A stretch of 64,000 nt of DNA from Qipengyuania huizhouensis (GCF_019711635.1 NZ_JAIGNT010000003.1:62001-126000), one strand, 5' to 3'. Shown: positions 33,939 through 45,579, numbered from the stretch's first letter. Numbers and translations: made by a program. The notes: generated by a model from the letters alone, not told the origin.

Positions 33939-34036
33939 GCGCGGCGGTTAGAGCCAGCGGAGCGGATTGCGCAACGAAAAAGGGGACGCCGAAGAAGCGG
34001 GGTTATGACGAAGAAAAGGCGCGGATCTCTGACCGA

Positions 34037-36867
34037 TCACCCCCCTGCCGACTTGCGCGCCACGCGCCGGGCGGTGCGCCTGTTCCGTTTTTCGGCATCG
34101 GACAGCGGGTTCACCAGCTTTTCGTAAAGGCCGAACAGATGCTCCACCCGGTCGCGGTCGCTGTCGAACGGGGCGCGCCGGTAGAGCCGGTCGACTGCCC
34201 TGTCGAGCGCGACATGCGCCTTGCGCAGATTGGCGGGCATGGTGTCGGGATCGTAGAGATCGGCGAGGCTAGAGGTCGGATGCGCGGCGCGGGCATCGAG
34301 CACGGCCTGCGCCAGTTCCCCGACCTTCGCTCGCTGCTTGCCGCTCGCTTCCGGCCATGGGAAGGTGTTGTAGACAAGGCCATGAGTATAACTGTAGTCG
34401 CTTTTGAGACGACCCCCAATATGGCTAAGCCACGCCATATGCATGCCGCTGGTTAGTATCCCGAATTCCCATCCGCTCGCATCCGCGACAATACGCAGTT
34501 TCTGGCTCGCGATCACTTCCGGCCCCAGCCATCCGATCGGGACGTAATCTCGTCGTTCAGAGCTCGTGTTCGGGATCACCAGATAATCGGACCCTAAACG
34601 ATTATCGACACCTAATTTTGTCGGATAGCTGGCCATTGCTTGGGTGCTGGGGCGCGAGCTTGAAGCACGGTATTTACGAAGGAGGTTCATTCGCTCTGTC
34701 ACCATCGGCAGTTTCTTTAGTGCCGATGGGTCTGCATCCGCCAAGTAGAGAGTTTTTCGGGTAAACCCATTAATGAATTCCTGGCCTCCCAAGAAGTCCC
34801 GAAAAAACCGACGAGCCTTGGGCTCCGCCTCTAGAAAGGCCGCAGCTTCGTCATGAGTGAACGTCAGGATGCCATTATCGATCATCTGAACGCCTGACGT
34901 CATTTTGACCGTCCCATTGATCGGCCGACTTTCCTCCTTTACGACCAAGTGCCGATCCGCCGCGCCTTTGGCATCGAACAGATAGGCCGTCAGCGCACCG
35001 TGGCGGCTCTCGACCGGATCGCCCTTGATATCAGGATAGCTGAACAGCCGCTTCTCCTTCGGCTCGAAATCGCGATGCGTCAGTCCGACGATCACCACAT
35101 GGACATGCGCCTTGCCGCGCGCTTCGCTGCCCCAGCTGAAGGTGCGATGGGCAAAGGCGATTTCCAGCCCGTAGCGGTCGAACAGAAGCGGCCAGAGCTG
35201 CGCCACCTGCTCGCCCTGGGTGATCGAATTGGTGGCGACGAAGGCTATGCGGATGCGCGTGTTCGCCTGCAGGTAAGCACCTGCCTTCAGGAACCATGCC
35301 GCGACATAGTCGAGCGTCCCACCGCTGCCGCCTAGCGCTGCGAGACGGCGCACTTGTGCACGTTGCTCGGCTGTCTGGTACTTAGCGCCGACGAATGGCG
35401 GATTGCCCATCACGAAGCTGCATTTCTCTGCCGGAAGCACCTCGCTCCAGTCAACTTCCAGCGCATCGCCATGGCGGATGGTCGCCCCGCCGGTCAGGGG
35501 GATGCGCGCGATATTGACTGAGAAGCTCTGGTTGAACGCATTGTTAGCGATGTGATCAGCCATCCACATCGCCACCTCGGCGATCATCGCAGGGAATTCC
35601 TCGTATTCGATGCCGTAGAACTGGTCGACCGTCACCCGGCTGAGCAAGGAAGGATCGAGGATGCCCTGCCGCGCGTCCTCGCCCATATCGGTGCGCGCCT
35701 TAGGCCAACGGGCCTCAAGCGCTTCCAGTTCGAGTTTGCGGATTTCGCGATAGGCGATGACGAGGAAGTTGCCGCAACCGCAGGCAGGATCGAGAAACCG
35801 CAGCCGCGACAGGCGAGCAAGGAAATTGTCAGTTCCTTGTCCCGCATCGTCTTGCGGGCCTTCAGCTTCTCTAGCTCCTCGCGTAATTCGTCGAGGAATA
35901 GCGGACCAATTACCTTGAGGATGTTTTCCTCACTGGTGTAATGCGCGCCTTTGGCGCGCCGTTCTTTCGCGTCCATCACGCTCTGGAACAGGCTGCCGAA
36001 AATCGCCGGGCTGACCGCCGACCAGTCGTGGCGGCATGCGTCGAGCAAGTCTTCTCGCATCTTCGCGGTAAACACGGGGGTGCGCAGGTTTTCGCGGAAG
36101 AGTCTTCCGTTAACATAGGGAAACTGGTTGAGTTCGCCCGGAAGGTTGGACTGGCGCTTGTCCTCGGGCGTATCGAGCACCTCGAACAGTTCGTTGATGA
36201 CCCGGCCAACATTGCTGCCGTCGGGCAGCGTGTCATGTTCGATGAGCTGGAGAAAGATGTCCTTGGGCTGGAAGATGCCGGTATCATCGGCGAACATACA
36301 GAATAGCAGCCGCACCAGATATCGCTCGAGATTATGGCCAGTATAGCCATTCTCTTCCAGCGCATCATGGATACGACCCATTAGTTCGGCAGCCTTGATG
36401 GTAACTGCCTCTTGTCGCTCGAAACTCACGCGACGCCCGAGCATGAAATCGAACGCCTGCACATGCTTGTGCAGGTCGGCCAGCCGGAACTTCAGCTCCC
36501 TGCCAGTCTCCAGATCCAGCAGGTTCCAGCTCTGGAAATCGCAGGTGAGAATCCAGCGGGGCTGCTCGGCAGGGTGGACGCCGTGCAGATAATCCAGCGC
36601 CTGACCCTGGGCGCGATCGAGCCTTAGTCCGGCACTTTTCTGCTCGACCAGGAGTGTGCGAGGCCAGAAAAGGTCGATGAAACCCTGCTTGTTCTCGAGC
36701 AGTTTGACGCGCTGCTCGTAAACCGCAACCGTGCGGCGCTTAATACCGAAGACCTCGAAGAAATCATTGTAGAAGCTCTGGGTTTCGCCCTTCTCATAAT
36801 GAGCGTCCTGCCATTCCTCGCTAAAGGTCTTCGCCCGCCTCGCGATTTCATCCCACCCTAAACGCAT
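34037..36867 (-). pseudogene. MmeI-like fused restriction-modification enzyme, interrupted by a frameshift
   Basis: Two overlapping frames (36867 to 35632 and 35686 to 34037) make one protein of about 943 aa if a G is restored at 35830-35831 (CTGAC to CTGGAC). Then the frame reads DKELDNFLARLSRLRFLDPACGCGNFL. The N-terminal part has a PD-(D/E)xK-like site (FIDLFWPRTLLVEQKSAG), then AKGAHYTSEENILKVIGPLF (motif X) and motif I (DPACGCGNF). The distal part has motif IV (MGNPPFVG), a target-recognition region and a helical C-terminus. This is the type IIG/IIL architecture, methylating adenine and cutting nearby. As sequenced, motif I is lost from both pieces, so it should be inactive. Confidence 0.75.
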
Positions 36868-37295
36868 TTGTAATTTCCCCTCGTCGCCCCCGTTCTAGCG
36901 CAGCGGAGTCGCGCCGCAAGTAGCGGTATTTCCTACTGGCGCACGGTCTGTCAGCTTGGCGGCAGCTCTTTCATCCCGTCGATCACCCGCATTCGCGCGC
37001 ATCCTCCGGCCGGCTGCAAGCCGACATGCGCCCCTCGCAAAACGACACGCCGCCAGCGCAAGCCGACAGGCTGGCGGCATAAAGTGACGCCTTTCCTGCG
37101 CAAGCCGACGCGCATTTGCCGCAAGCTGACGCTTTTTGGACAAGCCGACAGGGTTTTGGCCCTGGACAGTGTAACACCCGGTCCATGTCTCAGGCTTCGC
37201 AGCGCGAGGCCGAACGCCGATCGCCGCGAATCAGGCGGGGAAGCAGAAGGTGGCCAGGCGGGGCGTCCGGGTTTCGGGCGTGCGCTCAGTCGCTG
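36868..37295. other. 428-base intergenic stretch between the R-M gene and the acyl-CoA ligase
   Basis: No convincing gene. Its main content is the 21-bp repeat array at 37016-37150. Overlapping open frames across the array read as heptad-like peptides rich in Cys/Ser or Arg/Ala but have no ribosome site; they are taken as a consequence of the 21-base period. Confidence 0.6.
37016..37150. repeat. Tandem imperfect 21-bp repeat array, seven units
   Basis: The conserved 11-mer GCAAGCCGACA recurs at 37016, 37037 (GCAAAACGACA), 37058, 37079 (ATAAAGTGACG), 37100 (GCAAGCCGACG), 37121 (GCAAGCTGACG) and 37140 (ACAAGCCGACA). Spacings are 21, 21, 21, 21, 21 and 19 bases. The ten bases between the cores differ in every unit. 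Twenty-one bases is two helical turns, so all cores face the same side of DNA. Confidence 0.75.
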
Positions 37296-38843
37296 TCACG
37301 CCCGTTCCGTTTCGACCTCCGCCTTAGCCAGATATTCATCGCGCAGTTCGCGCTTGTAGAGCTTGCCGTTCGCTTCACGCGGCAATTCGGGCCGGAAGTC
37401 GAACAGCTTGGGCATCTTGATCTTGGCCAGCCTGGGCGCCAGGAAATCGCGCAGCTCCGCTTCCAGAGCGCCGCCCGCCTCGCCCATATCCTTGGGCTGG
37501 ACCACGGCGACCACCTTTTCGCCGAAGTCCGGACAGGGCGCGCCGATTACCGCGGCATCCATCACCTTGTCATGCGTGACCAGCAGGTTCTCGATCTCCT
37601 GCGGATAGATGTTCACCCCGCCAGAGATGATCATGTGGCTCTTACGGTCGGTGAGGTAGAGATAGCCGTCCTCATCGACATGGCCGATATCGCCCAGCGT
37701 CATCCAGCCTTTCGGATGCATGGCCTCGGCAGTCTTTGCCGGATCGTTGTGATAGCTCGGGATCTGGTCGTTCTCGAAGAACAGCAGCCCATCCTGACCG
37801 GCGGGAAGTTCCTCGCCATCGGAGCCGCAGACATGGAGCTTCCCGTGGATGGCCTTGCCCACACTGCCGGGATGCTGGAGCCAGTCCTCCGCCTTGATCA
37901 GCGTCATGCCGATGCCTTCGGACCCGGCATAATATTCATTGATGATCGGGCCCCACCATTCGATCATCTCGCGCTTGATCGGCACCGGGCAGGGCGCGGC
38001 GGCATGAAGGGCGCGCTGGTGGCTGGACAGGTCGTAGCCCTCGCGTTCCTCGGGCTCGAGCTTGAGCATGCGGACGAAATGCGTCGGCACCCACTGGCTG
38101 TCGGTCACCTTGTATTTCTGGATCGTGTCGAGGGCGTGCTGGGGCTCGAACCTCTCCATCACCACGACCGTGCCCCCGAGGCGATGGGCGGTTGTGCACC
38201 AGCCCAGCGGGGCCGCGTGATAGAGCGGGGCGGGCGACAGATAGACCATGCTCCCGTCGGCTGGCATTCCCGCGCCCATGATCGCCAGGCCTACCAGCGG
38301 GTTGACCGCCTCGATATCGTCACTGTCCGGTGGTGCAGGGCGCACGCCCTTGGGCGCTCCGGTCGTTCCGGAAGAATAGAGCATATATTGCCCCGGCGCC
38401 TGGTCCGGAATCGGCTCTTCAGGCTGCAGGTCCAGCGCGGCCTCGTAATCTTCCGCGCCTTCGCCGCCGACGGTCAGCAATTCGATGCCGCCGCATTCCT
38501 CCCGGATCGTCTGCAGGACGTCGTCGAACTTCCGGCTGGTGACGAGCAGTTTCACACCGGCGTCTTTCAGGATGTAGCATATCTCGGGGGCGGTGAGGCG
38601 GGTGGATACCGGCACCATCATCGTGCCTGCACGCTGCGATCCCCAGACCAGCGGCAGGTAATGGATGTTGTTCTCCATCAGCACGCCGAAGTGGTCGCCG
38701 CGCCCAAGACCCCTGGCGCGCAGCAATTGCGCGAAGCGATTGGCATAGGCGTCCATCTCGCCATAGCTCATCGTCTCGCCACTCCCGGCCATAATGATGG
38801 CGGGGTGGCCGGGGCGTGATCTGGCGTGCGATATCGGATGCAT
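37296..38843 (-). CDS. Acyl-CoA synthetase (AMP-forming), fatty-acid-CoA ligase type
   Basis: A 515-aa ANL-superfamily enzyme. The phosphate loop is YSSGTTGAPKGV. Other motifs are EYYAGSEGIGMT, GDIGHVDEDGYLYLTDRKSH, ISGGVNIYPQEIE and the C-terminal lysine in LPREANGKLYKRELR. It activates a carboxylic acid, probably a medium or long fatty acid, to its CoA thioester. It could act downstream of alkane oxidation by the P450 in this window, but it is 25 kb away. ATG 38843 is the first plausible start; preceding in-frame residues overlap a terminator. Confidence 0.85.
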   Translation of the reverse strand: MHPISHARSRPGHPAIIMAGSGETMSYGEMDAYANRFAQLLRARGLGRGDHFGVLMENNIHYLPLVWGSQRAGTMMVPVSTRLTAPEICYILKDAGVKLLVTSRKFDDVLQTIREECGGIELLTVGGEGAEDYEAALDLQPEEPIPDQAPGQYMLYSSGTTGAPKGVRPAPPDSDDIEAVNPLVGLAIMGAGMPADGSMVYLSPAPLYHAAPLGWCTTAHRLGGTVVVMERFEPQHALDTIQKYKVTDSQWVPTHFVRMLKLEPEEREGYDLSSHQRALHAAAPCPVPIKREMIEWWGPIINEYYAGSEGIGMTLIKAEDWLQHPGSVGKAIHGKLHVCGSDGEELPAGQDGLLFFENDQIPSYHNDPAKTAEAMHPKGWMTLGDIGHVDEDGYLYLTDRKSHMIISGGVNIYPQEIENLLVTHDKVMDAAVIGAPCPDFGEKVVAVVQPKDMGEAGGALEAELRDFLAPRLAKIKMPKLFDFRPELPREANGKLYKRELRDEYLAKAEVETERA

Positions 38844-38931
38844 CGGCGGTCCTCTCTCCTCCGGCGGTCCACTTGAACGGGACTCGTCCGGTTGCAGGAA
38901 GAAACCTAACCGACCAGCGCGTGCGGGCAAG

Positions 38932-38966
38932 AAAAAAGGCGGCCGGGTCGTCCCCGCCGCCTTTTT
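38932..38966 (-). terminator. Rho-independent terminator of the M23 peptidase gene
   Basis: An 11-bp perfect stem (AAAAAGGCGGC / GCCGCCTTTTT) with a 12-base loop, giving a T-run on the minus strand directly after the M23 gene, which ends at 38997. Confidence 0.8.
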
Positions 38967-38996
38967 CCGCAGTCCCGAAGGGCTTTCCGCCCGGGA

Positions 38997-39680
38997 TTAT
39001 TCTTCGTCGTTACCGCCCTGGCCACCTTCGGCCATGGCCAGCGCAAAGGCCTGCTGCGCCTGCGATTCGACCATGTAGGGAACCGGGTTCACCGCCTGGC
39101 CGTCGATGCGGACTTCATAGTGGAGGTGCGGACCGGTCGAGCGCCCGGTCGAACCGACGTAGCCGATGACGTCACCCTTTTTGACGCGAGTGCCGGCAGC
39201 AACCGCAATGCGCGACATATGGGCATAGCGCGTCTGGATGCGGGCACCGTGTTCGATCGAAACGTAATTGCCGTAGCTGGAGAACGGTTCGGCCTTGGAT
39301 ACATAACCGTCCGCCGTCGCATAGATCGGCGTGCCGGTGGCGGCTGCAAGGTCGACGCCCTTGTGGCCCATGCGGCGTTTGAGCACCGGATGGGTACGCG
39401 TGCCGTAACCGCTGGTCATGCGTGCTTCCTGGAGCGGCATGCGTGAAGGAACCGAAACCTGGGGACGAATGGCAGCCACCGGCTGGCTGGGGTTTTCCCA
39501 ACGGGCGAACAGTTCGGTGAACTGTTCATCACCGTCATCCGAACCCTGCACCGTTACCTTCGACATGTCGATGGCACCCACTGCGGCAGCGGCATTCGTG
39601 TCCGCCTGCGCCGGAGAAGCAGCGATGGTAAGACCTGCTGCAGCCATGGTGAAAGCCAGCGTGGTACGCTTGGTAATCAT
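38997..39680 (-). CDS. M23-family (LytM) peptidoglycan endopeptidase
   Basis: A 227-aa exported protein. The signal peptide ends near AASPAQA. The LytM domain includes MTSGYGTRTHP, GHKGVDLAAATGTP (His and Asp zinc ligands), DGYVSKAEPFSSYGN and GRSTGPHLHYEVR (HLH). It cuts peptide cross-links in the cell wall, or activates amidases if its site is altered; here the zinc residues look intact. ATG 39680 is used, as the hydrophobic core begins close after; a further ATG (MDGFS) five codons upstream is possible. Confidence 0.88.
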   Translation of the reverse strand: MITKRTTLAFTMAAAGLTIAASPAQADTNAAAAVGAIDMSKVTVQGSDDGDEQFTELFARWENPSQPVAAIRPQVSVPSRMPLQEARMTSGYGTRTHPVLKRRMGHKGVDLAAATGTPIYATADGYVSKAEPFSSYGNYVSIEHGARIQTRYAHMSRIAVAAGTRVKKGDVIGYVGSTGRSTGPHLHYEVRIDGQAVNPVPYMVESQAQQAFALAMAEGGQGGNDEE

Positions 39681-39822
39681 GCTAAACCCGTCCATCCGGC
39701 ACGGTTTCCCGCGCCTTTTCGTCCCGGATCGAAAGAGGCGTCCCGGCCTTTTTCGATCTCTTTTCAACTCCGCCGGAACCCCCCGGCACCTCGTGAGTTT
39801 GGGTTTTGCTGGAAAAGGTTAA

Positions 39823-40611
39823 TCAAGCAATACCTTCATAGAAGTCCCGCGATAAACCGGCTGCCGAACGCGCTGAGTCGTTGAATGGTGGCTTCAGCCT
39901 CCCCGAAAAATGTCTTTTGACCAGATTTCGCCATGATTTTGGTGGGTTCTCGCCGCGGGCTGCACAAATTGCACGGAAATGCTTGGCACCGAAGGCGACA
40001 TGACGAATTTCATCGTCAAGGATTCGTTGGAGAATTTTCGCCCCGTTTTCATCTCCTTGCGCGCGAACACGTGTCAGGGTGGCGGGTGTGACATCCAGCC
40101 CCCGCGCCTCGAGCACCATCGGCACGATGGCCAGCCGCGCGGCAACATCATGGGCCGTGTCCCGCGCCGCGCTCCACAACCCGTCGTGCGCAGGCAACGC
40201 CCCATAGAAGGAGCCGAGCGAATCGAGCTTTCGTTCGAGAATCGCGAAGTGCATCGCCTCGTCTGCGGCGACGGAAAGAAAATCCGAAACAAAGGCCTGA
40301 CCCATCGATTCACCGAACCGTCCGGCCATGTCGAGCGCGAGGTCGATGGCGACGAACTCGATGTGGGCGAGCGAATGCCACAGTGCGATGCGGCCCTTTT
40401 CCGAACCGCCCCGTCCGCGCCTTGGCATGTCGCGCGGCAAGCGCAGTTCGACCTGGGCCGGCCATGCAGGCCGATCCGGCATGGTGCAGTCGAAGGTGAA
40501 AGTCAGCCGCCCGAGCCGCCAGTCACGCGCCACCTTGCGGGCAGCGAAGACCTTTGCCGTCTTGTCGCCGGTCAGCAAGGCGTCACGGATGGCACGGGAG
40601 ACCGAGGTCAT
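39823..40611 (-). CDS. DUF455 ferritin-like protein
   Basis: A 262-aa protein of the ferritin-like DUF455 family. Helices carry likely di-iron ligands in HSLAHIEFVAIDLALD, AADEAMHFAILERKL and LDDEIRHVAFGAKHF. The reaction is not established for the family; relatives include the tRNA hydroxylase MiaE-like proteins. It overlaps the bcp gene stop by four bases (ATGA), as the last gene of glnE-bcp-DUF455. Confidence 0.8.
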   Translation of the reverse strand: MTSVSRAIRDALLTGDKTAKVFAARKVARDWRLGRLTFTFDCTMPDRPAWPAQVELRLPRDMPRRGRGGSEKGRIALWHSLAHIEFVAIDLALDMAGRFGESMGQAFVSDFLSVAADEAMHFAILERKLDSLGSFYGALPAHDGLWSAARDTAHDVAARLAIVPMVLEARGLDVTPATLTRVRAQGDENGAKILQRILDDEIRHVAFGAKHFRAICAARGENPPKSWRNLVKRHFSGRLKPPFNDSARSAAGLSRDFYEGIA

Positions 40612-41078
40612 ACGGTGCGCACGGCCTCCAGTACCTCCTCGGCATGACCCTTCACGCGGACCTTGGGCCATATGCGCAGGATCTTGCCCTGTTCGTCCAG
40701 CAGGTAGGTCGAACGGATCATGCCCATATAGGTACGTCCGTAATTCTTCTTCTCGCCCCACACGCCGAGCCGGTCCGAGAGCCCGTCCACCTCTGCGTCG
40801 GTGGCGAGATCTACCGTGAGATCATGCTTGGCGATGAAGTTCCGGTGCTTCTTTGCAGAATCCTTGCTCACGCCCAGCAGCACGGCACCCGCCTTTTCGA
40901 ACTCCGGTTTCAGTTCCGAAAAGTCTTTAGCCTCCGTCGTGCAGCCCGGTGTGTTATCTTTCGGATAGAAGAAGATGACTGCCTTCCTGCCAGCCAGGCC
41001 GGATTTGGTTATCGTTCCGCCATCGGGTGTTTCCATCTCGAAGTCGGGAAAGGCATCACCTTCTGCATAAGTAGTCAT
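40608..41078 (-). CDS. bcp: Peroxiredoxin, Bcp/PrxQ type
   Basis: A 156-aa thiol peroxidase. The peroxidatic cysteine is in YPKDNTPGCTTEAKDF. It is the only cysteine in the protein, so this is a 1-Cys form without the usual resolving Cys five residues later and must be regenerated by an external thiol. The start at 41078 overlaps the glnE stop by four bases. Reduces hydrogen peroxide and organic hydroperoxides in the cytoplasm. Confidence 0.9.
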   Translation of the reverse strand: MTTYAEGDAFPDFEMETPDGGTITKSGLAGRKAVIFFYPKDNTPGCTTEAKDFSELKPEFEKAGAVLLGVSKDSAKKHRNFIAKHDLTVDLATDAEVDGLSDRLGVWGEKKNYGRTYMGMIRSTYLLDEQGKILRIWPKVRVKGHAEEVLEAVRTV

Positions 41079-43747
41079 TGGTCCAGCTCCAGTGTCTCGT
41101 CGAATACCGATTGCCATGTGTCTGCAACTTGCCGTCTTGCCTCGCCGAAGTTGCGAAGCAGCGCGGCAAGATCCTCCGCCTCGCACAGCCGCGCGAGGAT
41201 ATTGGAGGGCGCTTCGCCCGGAACAGAGAGGCCGGGGGCAAGCAGTCGGGTACCCACCAGCAGCCGTGTCATCAAGTGGTGCGCGCCCGCGAGCCCCTGT
41301 AATTCCGGAAGATTGGAGAGAGCGTCTTCGAGACGCGGAGTGAGTCCCCGCCGGTCGCGAAGCTGGAAGAAGTGGACGAGGAATTCGAGATCGACCAGCC
41401 CGCCGCGCAGAAGCTTGGCATCCAGCGGGCCTTTTGCAGGCTTATGCGCTGCCATTTCTGCGCGCATCTTGAGCAGGTCGGCGCGCAATGCAACCTCATC
41501 CCGCTCGCGGCAGAGCACTTCTCCAAGAATGGCCTTCACCTTGCTTCTGGCTGCATCGCTTCCAGTCAGAACCCGGGCGCGGGTCAGCGCCATGTGCTCC
41601 CAGGTCCAGGCGTCTTCCAGCTGATACCGCTCGAAACTTTCGAGACTGACTGCCAGTGGGCCCTGGGCACCCTGCGGGCGGAGCCGGGTATCGACTTCGT
41701 AAAGCGCCCCCTCCGCGGTCGGGACGGAAAGCGCGGCGCTGACGCGCTGTGCAAGGCGATTGAAATAGAGCGTCGCGCCCAGCGGTCTCTCGCCATCGCT
41801 CTCCGCTTCGTGACTGCCTGTGAACAGATAGACGATATCGAGATCGGATTCATGGGTCAGTGCTCCGCCTCCGAGCCTTCCCAGGCCAAGCACCAGCAAT
41901 TCGGACCCATCAATCCTGCCGTGCTTTCGCGTGAACTCTTCTACCGCTGCTTCCTGAGCGGTTTCGAGGGCGGCTTCCGCAACGCGCGACAGGGCTGCTG
42001 CTATATCGAGCGGATCGTGCGCGGCCTCGATCATTTGCACACCCAGCGCGAAGCGCGTTTCGCCAGTCACGATGCGGATGCGGTCGAGCCTGTCCTCGTA
42101 TTTGTCTCCGCGTTCGCCTCTGCGCATGGCGGCGGCGAGATCTTCTCGGCTACCGGGCAGGTCGAGCGCGCTGCGATCAATCAGCGTATCCACCAGTTCG
42201 GGACGGCGCGCTATGGCATCGGCCAGCGGCGGAGCAAGGGTCAGGCAATCGGCCAGCAATTGCATGAGACCGGGGCGGGCTTCGAGCAGCCGGAAGAGGT
42301 TGATCGCGCTCCTCAACCTTTCGAGGAGACTTTCCCAGCGCGCTACCGCACGTTCCGGATCGTCCGAAGCGGCTAGCGAGGAAATCAGTGTGGGGCGGAT
42401 AGCCTCGAAGGCTGATAGGGCGGCGGTGCTTCTAAGCGACGGATACCTGCCATCGGTCCAGCCGAGGACGCGCTCCTCCAGTACGGGGTCGAGCTTAGCC
42501 TTGGCTTCGCCGGCAGCAAGGTGGGGACTGTCGGCAGGAACCGAGATCCTGTCTTCCGCCAGCAAGGCATCGTATCGCTCGGCAACCGGTACGGTAAGGC
42601 TGGCGATATGTTCGAGCCACGCCGCTCCATCGGGAAATCCGTCCAGCCTGGCGACGTTATCCAATGCCTCGCCCGCGGGCAGCGTATGGGTCTGCTGGTC
42701 GGCCACCATCTGCAACCTGTGTTCGATCTGCCGGAGACCGTCGTAGCTTTCGCCCAAGGCGCGCGCGTCGTCTGCTCCGATGCGGCCGGTGGCGGCCAGC
42801 GCATCGAGCGCGGCCCGGGTGTGCTTGCGGCGGATCGAGGGGTCGCGCCCGCCATGAATAAGCTGGTGGGTCTGGGCGAAGAACTCGATTTCGCGAATGC
42901 CGCCGCGACCAAGCTTGACGTTGTACCCGGGCGCGGGCTCGCTTGGGCCCGACTGTTTGTCGCGGATCCGGTGGGTGAGGCGGCGCACTTCGTCGATGGC
43001 CCCGAAATCGAGGCTCCGCCGCCAGATGAAGGGCCGAATGTGATCGAGAAAGGCTTCGCCTGCCGCGACATCGCCTGCACAGGCGCGCGCGCGAATGAAT
43101 GCGGCCCGTTCCCAGGCAAGCGCCGAACTTTCGTAATGCATGATCGCGGCGTCGAGCGGGATGGCCAGCGGGCTGACTTCCGAAGCCGGACGCAGGCGCA
43201 GATCGACGCGGAAGACATATCCCTCGCTGGTAACTTCCGACAGCATTCGCACCACTTCGCGCACATATCGCTGTGCCGCTTCGCCCGGCTCGTCTCGTTC
43301 GCGGCGCGGAAGGGTTACAGGATCGTAAAGCAGGATGGGGTCTATATCGGACGAGTAATTCAGTTCGCCTGCGCCATGCTTGCCCAGCGCAAGGCCGATC
43401 ATGCCCTGCACCTCGGCACTTTCGACCCGCCGCGCGATAGCGGCCTCGATTGCCCTGTGCAGAGCGCGGTCGGCGAAGAGCGACAATTCCCGCATTACCT
43501 TTTCGAGCGGGAATTCGCCGGCGAGATCGCCGATCGCCAGCACCAGGGCCAGTGCGCGCTTCTCCCGGCGCAAGGCAAGGCCGGTATCTTCGATGCCCTC
43601 CCCTGCGGCCTTGGCCAAGGCAAGCGCTGCATCCCCCTCACCCTGATCGAGCAATTCTGCAAGGTCGGGATGCCGTTCCAGTCCTCGCGCCAGGAAGGGA
43701 GCGTAGCTCCGCGCGCGATCCAGTGCATGGTTCCAGTCGGCAGGCAT
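41075..43747 (-). CDS. glnE: Bifunctional glutamine-synthetase adenylyltransferase/deadenylase
   Basis: An 890-aa enzyme that adds AMP to, and removes it from, glutamine synthetase according to nitrogen state. Two nucleotidyltransferase domains show the paired aspartates: AGELNYSSDIDPILLYD in the N-terminal half and GLGRLGGGALTHESDLDIV in the C-terminal half. The inter-domain motif KLGRGGIREIEFFAQT is conserved. Length is slightly below the usual 940-990 aa. ATG 43747 is taken; longer forms lack family-like sequence. It leads an operon with bcp and the DUF455 gene. Confidence 0.93.
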   Translation of the reverse strand: MPADWNHALDRARSYAPFLARGLERHPDLAELLDQGEGDAALALAKAAGEGIEDTGLALRREKRALALVLAIGDLAGEFPLEKVMRELSLFADRALHRAIEAAIARRVESAEVQGMIGLALGKHGAGELNYSSDIDPILLYDPVTLPRRERDEPGEAAQRYVREVVRMLSEVTSEGYVFRVDLRLRPASEVSPLAIPLDAAIMHYESSALAWERAAFIRARACAGDVAAGEAFLDHIRPFIWRRSLDFGAIDEVRRLTHRIRDKQSGPSEPAPGYNVKLGRGGIREIEFFAQTHQLIHGGRDPSIRRKHTRAALDALAATGRIGADDARALGESYDGLRQIEHRLQMVADQQTHTLPAGEALDNVARLDGFPDGAAWLEHIASLTVPVAERYDALLAEDRISVPADSPHLAAGEAKAKLDPVLEERVLGWTDGRYPSLRSTAALSAFEAIRPTLISSLAASDDPERAVARWESLLERLRSAINLFRLLEARPGLMQLLADCLTLAPPLADAIARRPELVDTLIDRSALDLPGSREDLAAAMRRGERGDKYEDRLDRIRIVTGETRFALGVQMIEAAHDPLDIAAALSRVAEAALETAQEAAVEEFTRKHGRIDGSELLVLGLGRLGGGALTHESDLDIVYLFTGSHEAESDGERPLGATLYFNRLAQRVSAALSVPTAEGALYEVDTRLRPQGAQGPLAVSLESFERYQLEDAWTWEHMALTRARVLTGSDAARSKVKAILGEVLCRERDEVALRADLLKMRAEMAAHKPAKGPLDAKLLRGGLVDLEFLVHFFQLRDRRGLTPRLEDALSNLPELQGLAGAHHLMTRLLVGTRLLAPGLSVPGEAPSNILARLCEAEDLAALLRNFGEARRQVADTWQSVFDETLELDQ

Positions 43748-43854
43748 CGTGGCCCGCTGTGCCGAAGCTCGCGGGACGGCGCAAGCTTGCGTCACCGGGC
43801 GGAGCAGTGCAACAAGCGCGTCACGGATAACGCAAACGAGAGGTTGCCCCCCAA

Positions 43855-45561
<1,707 letters not shown>

Positions 45562-45579
45562 TCAGATAAAGTCTGACGC

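Noticed and set aside
37016..37150. Repeat array considered as a CRISPR
   Set aside because: Conserved part is only about 11 bases and spacers about 10; no cas genes; CRISPR repeats and spacers are around 25-40 bases each.
36895..37186. Two overlapping small frames reading heptad-like Cys/Ser-rich or Arg/Ala-rich peptides across the repeat array
   Set aside because: A 21-base repeat automatically gives seven-residue periodicity in every frame; no ribosome site or start context supports translation.
37116..38819. A 567-codon open frame opposite the acyl-CoA ligase
   Set aside because: Antisense shadow; the ligase has all its motifs on the minus strand.
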